Shown here in pieces: positions 1-4,062 of a DNA stretch of 6,067 nucleotides (the stretch's first letter is position 1; each line of letters starts with the position of its first letter). The DNA comes from an uncultured Eubacteriales bacterium (lineage in GTDB: Bacteria; Bacillota; Clostridia; Oscillospirales; CAG-272), in NCBI GenBank assembly GCA_900556615.1, contig USPP01000104.1, positions 1 through 6,067 on the forward strand. Direction: 5' to 3'. Both the position numbers and the translations under genes were made by a program. The notes under the pieces are model-generated. The model saw nothing but the letters and a program-made list of their open reading frames with translations, did no database searches and was not told the DNA's origin.

Positions 1-40
1 ATAGCGGTGTTAAAAAGTCAAGCCTTTTTAACACCGCTAT
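1..40. repeat. Perfect 17-bp inverted repeat (hairpin) at the left edge
   Basis: Bases 1-17 are the exact reverse complement of 24-40, around a 6-base loop. The A/T tract (AAAAAG paired with CTTTTT) is next to the loop and not after the stem, so this is not a standard intrinsic terminator as far as the window shows. A U-tract beyond position 1 on the minus strand cannot be excluded. It lies 72 bases past the murC stop and inside the partial reading frame starting at 112. It could be the murC-operon terminator, a structural element, or a fold-back artefact if a contig starts here. Confidence 0.6.
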
Positions 41-112
41 GAATTTTCTTACCGCCGATTTTTGGTCCTCAAGCAAAACCGGTTTTTCCTGAAGAATAAC
101 CGAAACAGACAT
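1..112 (-). CDS. Partial hypothetical protein downstream of murC, 3' end outside the window
   Basis: An open frame of 37 codons starts at the ATG at 112-110 and runs off the left edge with no stop. Its ATG overlaps the murC stop as TAATG, a classic arrangement for translational coupling, and no convincing Shine-Dalgarno lies just upstream. The visible peptide begins MSVSVILQEKPVLLEDQ and continues with a basic, possibly helical stretch (KSAVRKF). I do not recognise a family and assign no function. Roughly the last 13 codons lie inside the perfect hairpin at 1-40, so that part may be real coding sequence, a terminator, or an assembly fold-back at a contig edge. Codon choice in the first 24 codons resembles the neighbouring genes, which mildly favours a real gene. 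Confidence 0.45.
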   Translation of the reverse strand, partial: MSVSVILQEKPVLLEDQKSAVRKFIAVLKRLDFLTPL

Positions 113-1475
113 TATTTTAAAATCATATTTCCAACCCGAATAATGTCTCCGGCGCCAAGGATAAGCACAATATCATTCTCATTACAGTTATTTTTTATAT
201 AATCGGAAATTTTTTCAAAAGACGAAAGATAAATGCCGCCCTTTACTGCCCCCGCTGTTCGGAATTCACGCCGTAAGTATTGGTCTCCCTTGCCGCATAG
301 ATGTCGGCAAACACAGTTAGGTCGCTGTCTGCAAACGCAGTCACAAAGCCATCCCAAAGCCCTGCTGTTCTGCTGTACGTATGCGGTTGAAAAACCGTGA
401 CAATACGTTTCCCGAAGGCTTTCGCGGCGCCGAGCGTCGCCCTGATTTCCGACGGATGATGTGCATAATCGTTGTAAACGAGGGCCCCGTTCGCCGCAGT
501 TCCCATATACTCGAATCTCCTTGCCGCGCCCTGAAACCGTTCAAGCCCCTTCGATACCCCTTCCGGAGAGAGCCCGTATGAAAACGCAGTTGCCGCAGCA
601 GCAAGCGCATTGAGAATATTATGCTTTCCGGAAACCGACAGCTTGATTCCGCAAAGCTTTTCTCCGTTTTTCATAACATAAAATTCGGCGCATCCGTTGT
701 GGAAAGTAATATCCGAAGCGGTATATTCCGCCTGATTCTCAATGCCGAAGGTGATAAGCTTCTCATTGTGCAGCTCGTCTATAAGGGCTGCCGATTCAGG
801 ATCATCGGAACAAATAATAGCGCGCTCCGCATAATTTATATATTGCGCAAAGGATCTGCGAAGCTGCTTCATATCTTTAAAGTAATCGGCGTGATCGTAT
901 TCAATATTGGTTATAACTGCCGCAGTAGGGACAAAAGACAGAAAAGAATCGCAGTATTCGCAAGCCTCAAAGATAAAAAAGCTTTTATTTCCGATACGGT
1001 AAGCGCCTCCCATATCTTTAAGCTCCGCTCCGCTGACAACGGTAGGATTAAGTCCCTCCGATATGAATATTTCGGATATCATAGATGTCACCGTGCTCTT
1101 GCCGTGCGTACCGGCTATACCGATCCGTTCAGTATAGCCGCTCATAAGCCAACCTAAATAATCGGCGCGCGAGCAAAGCGGAATCCCGAGCTTCTTTGCT
1201 CCCTCTATTTCGGGATTATCGGAATGTACCGCAGCTGTGTATACAACAAGAGAGGCACCTTTTACATTTTCCTCGGAATGGTGATAGACAACCCTTATCC
1301 CAGAAGCGGACAGCCTGTCGGTCAGAAGCGTTTCATTGCGGTCGCTTCCCGAAACCCTGTATCCTCTTTCTTTGGTTATTGCCGCCAGCGAGGACATACT
1401 GATTCCTCCGATTCCCACAAAATGAATTCTTTCCGCCGACATCATGATTTCAGATAAACTCTCCAAATTCATCAT
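112..1475 (-). CDS. murC: UDP-N-acetylmuramate--L-alanine ligase MurC, with a frameshift near the 3' end
   Basis: MurC is the cytoplasmic ATP-dependent ligase that adds L-alanine to UDP-MurNAc, the first step of the peptidoglycan stem peptide. Numbered from the ATG at 1475, visible motifs are the nucleotide-binding loop GIGGISMS (21-28), the ATP P-loop GTHGKST (122-128), EACEY (170-174), TNIEYDH (189-195), SGKHNILNA (282-290), YNDYAHHPSEI (334-344), FQPHTYSRT (362-370) and DIYAARE (391-397). That frame stops at 243-245 after 410 residues. The expected C-terminus, with IYLSSFEKI and the conserved LGAGDI, is read in the -1 frame and stops at 112-114. Joined, the protein is about 454 residues, normal for the family. 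The start is set by AAAGGA 9 bases upstream; the open frame extends to 1613 but that extension has no MurC homology. The junction is near 249-257. An indel or assembly error is likelier than a true pseudogene, because the rest is intact and the gene is essential. Confidence 0.93.
243..257 (-). other. Frameshift site in murC
   Basis: On the minus strand the 0-frame reads CAG CGG GGG CAG TAA, ending at 243-245. The run of five G at 253-249 is where the frame must change. One extra G gives GCA GTA AAG, which leads straight into the conserved C-terminal domain. Restoring four bases between CAG and CGG (for example CTTG) would also work and would recreate a family-like SEQLAGAVKGG segment. Confidence 0.8.
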
Positions 1476-1484
1476 TTGATCATT

Positions 1485-1489
1485 TCCTT
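1485..1489 (-). promoter_or_regulatory. Ribosome binding site that sets the murC start
   Basis: Minus-strand AAGGA, within GAGAAAGGAAA, lies 9 bases before the ATG at 1475-1473. A second ATG follows immediately (1472-1470), so the protein starts MM or M followed by NLE. This site rules out the longer open frame that begins at 1613. Confidence 0.75.
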
Positions 1490-1509
1490 TCTCGATCACC
1501 AAAGCATAA

Positions 1510-1539
1510 ATTACAGCACGACTTTTCCTAACCGTGCAA
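1510..1539 (-). promoter_or_regulatory. Candidate murC promoter with a dyad in the spacer
   Basis: On the minus strand TTGCAC (1539-1534) is followed after 18 bases by TGTAAT (1515-1510), preceded by TGC as an extended -10. Transcription would start near 1503, giving a short leader holding the AAGGA site. The -35 is weak (3 of 6), the -10 good (5 of 6). GCACG (1516-1520) and CGTGC (1533-1537) form a dyad with a 12-base centre lying almost exactly between the two boxes, a position where a repressor could bind. No regulator is identified. Confidence 0.4.
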
Positions 1540-1591
1540 AACACCATTTCATATATCGGAACGATACAGAAAGTGCAGATAAAATCAAATC

Positions 1592-1604
1592 GGGGCTTTG
1601 CCCC
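1592..1604. repeat. Short GC-rich hairpin in the murC/spoVG intergenic region
   Basis: GGGGC and GCCCC pair around a 3-base loop, giving a compact stem on either strand. No T-tract follows on either side, so I do not call a terminator. It begins an otherwise unexplained stretch (about 1590-1740) that lacks a convincing gene and contains a bulged TTCAGG-GCT / AGC-CCTGAA dyad (1613-1643) and a repeated CCGCAAAA (1647-1654 and 1704-1711). Confidence 0.4.
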
Positions 1605-1729
1605 AAATCTCATTCAGGAGCTATTTGAAAAAAGAGCCCTGAAAACCCGCAAAACTTTTAAAAAAGAGATTTTATTAAGGGCGAAAAGCCTGAATCCGAA
1701 GCTCCGCAAAATACTTTGCTTTCAGTTTG

Positions 1730-1741
1730 CATATTAATATG
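1730..1741. repeat. 12-bp perfect palindrome CATATTAATATG
   Basis: A perfect twofold-symmetric site in AT-rich DNA about 90 bases upstream of the best spoVG -10 candidate. It may be a regulator binding site, but AT-rich DNA yields such palindromes by chance. Confidence 0.25.
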
Positions 1742-1749
1742 ATTTCTCG

Positions 1750-1793
1750 TATTTTGGGTATTAACAAAAAATCCAAAATAATTTTAACAAAAA
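1750..1793. repeat. AT-rich upstream region of spoVG with inverted and direct repeats
   Basis: TATTTTGG (1750-1757) and CCAAAATA (1773-1780) form an 8-bp inverted repeat. TTAACAAAAA occurs exactly twice, at 1761-1770 and 1784-1793, a period of 23 bases or about two helical turns, so both copies face nearly the same side of the DNA. In Bacillus subtilis, spoVG has an AT-rich upstream box through which AbrB represses; this region is in a comparable position. That it binds a transition-state regulator here is inference only. Confidence 0.35.
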
Positions 1794-1805
1794 CTAATCA
1801 TTCCG

Positions 1806-1842
1806 TTCAAGTGTAGACATAAACTAACAATATAATTATATC
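1806..1842 (+). promoter_or_regulatory. Candidate spoVG promoter region
   Basis: A perfect TATAAT at 1831-1836 is the best -10, but its -35 is poor (TTCAAG at 1806-1811, spacer 19). An overlapping alternative is TAGACA (1814-1819) with TATATC (1837-1842) at a 17-base spacer. I see no convincing sigma-H site, although sigma-H drives spoVG in B. subtilis. Either candidate would give a leader of about 30-40 bases. Confidence 0.35.
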
Positions 1843-1879
1843 ATAAGTTAAATTCAAATATTCTTAGCGGAGGCCTGCC

Positions 1880-2197
1880 ATGCAGATCACAGATATCAAA
1901 ATCAGAAAAACGTTTTCAAATGACGGTCCGATGAAGGCAATTGTATCGGTTACCTTTGACAACGAGCTGGCTCTTCACGACATCAAAGTTATCAACACCA
2001 GGGACAAGTTTTTCATAGTTATGCCAAGCAGAAAAAATCCGGACGGCACATACCGAGATATTATCCACCCCATCAATTCCGATTTCCGCCATATGCTTGA
2101 GGAAAGCGTAATAAACGCTTATTTTGACGAGCTTAAGAGAATCGAGGAGGAAGGCGAAATACCGGCAGAATCCGACGCCGAAGCCTCCGCCGAATAA
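1880..2197 (+). CDS. spoVG: SpoVG family RNA-binding regulator
   Basis: SpoVG proteins are small nucleic-acid-binding regulators, best known from sporulation and septation control in Bacillus and from post-transcriptional or virulence regulation in Staphylococcus and Listeria. The 105-residue product matches the family along its core: MQITDIKIRK at the start, MKAIVSVTFD (18-27), the hallmark HDIKVI (33-38), FIVMPSRKNPDGTYRDIIHP (45-64), INSDFR, then a helix with VINAYFDELKR. Bacillus SpoVG has 97 residues, so this one carries a slightly longer acidic, alanine-rich tail. GGAGG at 1869-1873 lies 6 bases before the ATG and fixes the start. It is divergent from murC and convergent with the DUF6873 gene. 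In several Clostridia spoVG follows murC-purR on the same strand; here purR is absent and the orientation differs. The last codons form one arm of the inverted repeat at 2183-2229. Confidence 0.96.
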   Translation: MQITDIKIRKTFSNDGPMKAIVSVTFDNELALHDIKVINTRDKFFIVMPSRKNPDGTYRDIIHPINSDFRHMLEESVINAYFDELKRIEEEGEIPAESDAEASAE

Positions 2198-2229
2198 CTC
2201 AATTTCCTTTTGAGTTATTCGGCGGAGGC
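2183..2229. terminator. Perfect 20-bp inverted repeat across both convergent stop codons; possible bidirectional terminator
   Basis: Bases 2183-2202 (GCCTCCGCCGAATAACTCAA) are the exact reverse complement of 2210-2229, with loop TTTCCTT. The stem holds the last codons and stop of spoVG on the plus strand and of the DUF6873 gene on the minus strand. The placement fits a shared bidirectional terminator, but no T-tract follows the stem in either direction. It may terminate weakly, stabilise the 3' ends, or cause the two transcripts to pair. Confidence 0.5.
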
Positions 2230-2907
2230 GCCGTAATCGCTCAGCGGTTCATCCGAAAGCGATACGGCGCTTATTTTATTATCGGCAGCAAAGTCAAGAA
2301 TCGCTTTCCCATCGGGATGCCCCATAAGATCACCGAAAAAACAATAGACTCCGCCCCGGAGCCTGCCTCCCGCTCCTCCGATAAAGCCGGTATTATAACC
2401 GTCAAGACGTATATATCCGGAACGTATCAAAAGAACCGATATGCCGTCCTCCGACAGGACAGAAGCAAGCCCGCGATCAGAGGTTACCGCACAGCGCTCC
2501 GAGAGCATAGCGACCGAGCAGCGCGCATATCCCTGCCTGACCGGTACGAGCACTTCATTTTCCCTTAAAATATACCGAGAAACAAAACCCTTTTTCCCAT
2601 ACACTCTTCCGTTGACCGCAAGCGCGTCAAAAAGAATATCTCCCGGATATTCCGGAACAAGTTTTTCCTCTGTCGTTCTTACAGGTACGCCAAGCTTATC
2701 AAAAAAATTCTTTTCAGAAAAATAATATTCCTCTGTTATAAGCAGACTGCCGTCACGAAGCTTCATACACAGCATATCCGGATGTGACGCCACCGGAGAA
2801 GAAAGCCCCTTAAAAGAAGGCAAGCGTACCGCAGCATAGCCAAGAGTCAAAAGTGCCTCTGTGCATTTGCCGGATACGCGATTGTCGGTAAGTACTATAT
2901 TCAACAT
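2215..2907 (-). CDS. DUF6873 family protein, predicted GME (pentein-like) fold, function unknown
   Basis: The 230-residue product has no signal peptide or membrane segment. Its pattern fits a family I know as DUF6873, described as having the guanidino-modifying-enzyme (GME) fold of arginine deiminase and DDAH. Visible landmarks are ASHPDMLCM (40-48), GYARCS (126-131), VTSDRGLA (141-148), GYNTGFIGGAGG (170-181) and FGDLMGHPDG (191-200). Two HPD motifs (42-44, 197-199) occupy roughly equivalent places in the two halves and recall the catalytic His-x-Asp of penteins. I cannot identify a nucleophilic cysteine with confidence (candidates C130, C189), so enzymatic activity is unproven. From memory, family members continue several residues past the DYG near the end; here the protein stops four residues later with ASAE, encoded by the inverted repeat shared with spoVG. 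It follows rpmB on the same strand after 64 bases. The nearest purine-rich site (AAAGGG) is 16 bases from the ATG and inside a small hairpin. Confidence 0.8.
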   Translation of the reverse strand: MLNIVLTDNRVSGKCTEALLTLGYAAVRLPSFKGLSSPVASHPDMLCMKLRDGSLLITEEYYFSEKNFFDKLGVPVRTTEEKLVPEYPGDILFDALAVNGRVYGKKGFVSRYILRENEVLVPVRQGYARCSVAMLSERCAVTSDRGLASVLSEDGISVLLIRSGYIRLDGYNTGFIGGAGGRLRGGVYCFFGDLMGHPDGKAILDFAADNKISAVSLSDEPLSDYGASAE

Positions 2908-2960
2908 TCAATAAAGGGAAAAACCCTTTCATAATAATCCGAAACGATTGCCTTAATCAT
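2901..2960 (-). CDS. Possible 19-codon leader peptide before the DUF6873 gene
   Basis: A short frame, MIKAIVSDYYERVFPFIEC then TGA, begins 11 bases after the rpmB stop and ends overlapping the DUF6873 start (ATGTTGA). It has no clear ribosome site of its own, so it would depend on coupling to rpmB. Because the DUF6873 start has no well-placed Shine-Dalgarno, reinitiation after this peptide could explain how it is translated. It could equally be chance in a 64-base gap. Confidence 0.25.
   Translation of the reverse strand: MIKAIVSDYYERVFPFIEC
2913..2929 (-). promoter_or_regulatory. Small hairpin holding the only purine-rich site before the DUF6873 gene
   Basis: On the minus strand AAAGGG (2929-2924) and CCCTTT (2918-2913) pair around TTTTT. 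The AAAGGG is the only Shine-Dalgarno-like sequence before the ATG at 2907 and would be sequestered in the folded RNA. With only 6 pairs, half of them A-U, and no U-tract after the stem, a terminator is unlikely. Confidence 0.35.
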
Positions 2961-2971
2961 CTTCAAACAAA

Positions 2972-3160
2972 TCAGTTAGCTCTTGTCACTTTCCCCGAAC
3001 GCAGGCAGCGGGAACATACATGCATCGTTTTGTTTGTTCCGCCGACAACAGCCTTTACTGTTCTTACGTTAGGCTTCCAAGCTCTGTTGGTTTTGCGGTT
3101 TGAGTGGGAAACATTATGACCGAAGGTTACGCCCTTTCCGCAGATATCACACTTTGCCAT
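2972..3160 (-). CDS. rpmB: 50S ribosomal protein L28 (bL28)
   Basis: bL28 is a small basic component of the large ribosomal subunit. The 62-residue product starts MAKCDICGKG, followed by FGHNVSHSNRKT (13-24), RAWKPN (26-31) and a C-terminal CSRCLRSGKV (49-58), the full family pattern. Cysteines C4, C7, C49 and C52 form two CxxC pairs, so this is the zinc-binding C+ form. The start is the ATG at 3160-3158, set by GGAGG 8 bases upstream; the open frame extends five codons further to 3175, but that ATG would overlap the ribosome site. A strong promoter lies just upstream, so the gene is transcribed separately from plsY. The DUF6873 gene lies 64 bases downstream and is probably co-transcribed. 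Confidence 0.97.
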   Translation of the reverse strand: MAKCDICGKGVTFGHNVSHSNRKTNRAWKPNVRTVKAVVGGTNKTMHVCSRCLRSGKVTRAN

Positions 3161-3168
3161 TACAGACA

Positions 3169-3173
3169 CCTCC
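3169..3173 (-). promoter_or_regulatory. Ribosome binding site that sets the rpmB start
   Basis: Minus-strand GGAGG lies 8 bases before the ATG at 3160-3158. It excludes the upstream in-frame ATG at 3175, from which translation would add only MEVSV. Confidence 0.85.
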
Positions 3174-3219
3174 ATATATCCGAATTATATCAATTACATT
3201 AAAGAACTCATACTTAAAC

Positions 3220-3248
3220 AGTATATCACATTATGTACAAAATTGCAA
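3220..3248 (-). promoter_or_regulatory. Sigma-A-type promoter for rpmB
   Basis: On the minus strand TTGCAA (3248-3243), a 17-base spacer and TATACT (3225-3220) form a near-consensus vegetative promoter, and TGA before the -10 gives an extended -10 element. Transcription would begin near 3213, leaving a leader of about 50 bases before the L28 start. It lies wholly within the plsY-rpmB gap, and I see no obvious terminator for plsY before it. Confidence 0.7.
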
Positions 3249-3266
3249 TAGAAATTTGAAAAAAAG

Positions 3267-4061
3267 TTATTTTTCAGCTTTATTTTTATTCTTTTCCGAT
3301 TTTTTAAATTTGAACTTGTTTTCCTTGCCGTCTCTGAGACGCTTAATATTCTCCTTATGAAGAAAGACCACAAGCACGCAGGTAATAAGCACAAAAACGA
3401 TTCTCAAATCCCCGTGACCGTATCGCATCTCCATGATATTATATAAAATCAGAGGATACATCAGTGCCGCAGAGATAGAAGCCATTGAAACATATTTGGT
3501 TCCGAGCAGCATGACGGCAAACACAAGAAAAGCGAAAAGGAAAGCGAGCGGTTCAAGCGTAAGTGCCATCGCCGCGGTAACGGCAACACATTTGCCGCCT
3601 TTGAATTTATAGTAGCACGGAAAAGCATGACCGAGAGCGCAAAACATTCCGGTCATATATGCAATTACATCACCGCAAAGAAGCCTTGCGATCAGAACGG
3701 CAACTACGGTTTTAAGGATATCACCGGCAAGTGTAGCGATTCCCGCGCTTTTTCCGTAAACTCTTGACATATTGGTAGCGCCGGCATTTCCGCTTCCATG
3801 CTTTCGTATATCGTCACCGAACTTCAGTTTCGAAATAACGACAGCAAAATTGATACTTCCGAGAAAATAACCGATCGCAGCGCATAAAACGATTACAAGC
3901 ACCCACACCGCTACCGGCAGTCTTCCCTGCTCTGCAAGCAGCCCCAGCCATCCCTTATACATGAGTTCCGAAAGGGATACTCCGGTCTGAGCCGCCTCTC
4001 CGGTTACCGCTTCCGTCACCGCCTGTGTAACCGTGTCATTCAATACAGTCAAACTATCCAT
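3267..4061 (-). CDS. plsY: Glycerol-3-phosphate acyltransferase PlsY (acyl-phosphate dependent)
   Basis: PlsY is an integral membrane enzyme that transfers an acyl group from acyl-phosphate to glycerol-3-phosphate, giving lysophosphatidate, the first step of phospholipid synthesis in most bacteria. The family motifs are clear: GSIN (68-71) in the first helix, GSGNAGATNMSR (89-100), GHAFP (144-148) with KFKGGK (152-157), and the C-terminal HKENIKRLRDGKENKF (235-250). Hydrophobic segments fall at about 50-70, 107-129, 132-150, 158-188, 193-210 and 219-235. At 264 residues it is longer than the usual 200 or so. The extra is about 48 N-terminal residues, mostly polar Thr/Val/Ala/Glu sequence, and a lysine-rich tail. 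The stop of der and this ATG are one base apart (TAATATG), with GGAGGAACAGG in the end of der serving as ribosome site, so the extended start is probably real and translation coupled. gpsA, a frequent next gene in Clostridia, is absent. Confidence 0.95.
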   Translation of the reverse strand: MDSLTVLNDTVTQAVTEAVTGEAAQTGVSLSELMYKGWLGLLAEQGRLPVAVWVLVIVLCAAIGYFLGSINFAVVISKLKFGDDIRKHGSGNAGATNMSRVYGKSAGIATLAGDILKTVVAVLIARLLCGDVIAYMTGMFCALGHAFPCYYKFKGGKCVAVTAAMALTLEPLAFLFAFLVFAVMLLGTKYVSMASISAALMYPLILYNIMEMRYGHGDLRIVFVLITCVLVVFLHKENIKRLRDGKENKFKFKKSEKNKNKAEK

Positions 4062-4062
4062 A

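Noticed and set aside
154..158. KGGKC in PlsY as a damaged active-site motif
   Set aside because: The last position varies among small residues in the family (Gly or Ala), and Cys is a plausible substitute; the other catalytic motifs are intact.
115..357. Separate 81-codon minus-strand gene overlapping the end of murC
   Set aside because: Its second half is the MurC C-terminus (LGAGDI) and its first half is out-of-frame murC, so it is the frameshifted end of murC and not a gene.
621..1157. Plus-strand open frame of 178 codons opposite murC
   Set aside because: Shadow of the conserved murC coding strand, with no recognisable protein features.
1476..1613. 46-residue N-terminal extension of MurC
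   Set aside because: No homology to MurC, and it would span the promoter and the AAGGA site that serves the ATG at 1475.
1534..1737. Plus-strand 67-codon frame in the murC/spoVG intergenic region
   Set aside because: Lysine- and arginine-rich low-information translation, no good ribosome site, and overlap with hairpins and repeats; better treated as non-coding.
3184..3189. Second -10 box (TATAAT with extended TG) before rpmB on the minus strand
   Set aside because: It has no acceptable -35, and the start it implies would fall almost on the Shine-Dalgarno; the promoter at 3220-3248 is far better.
3249..3277. A/T stem (TGAAAAA / TTTTTCA) at the end of plsY as a terminator
   Set aside because: Only A-U pairs with little GC, and no following U-tract; too weak to call.
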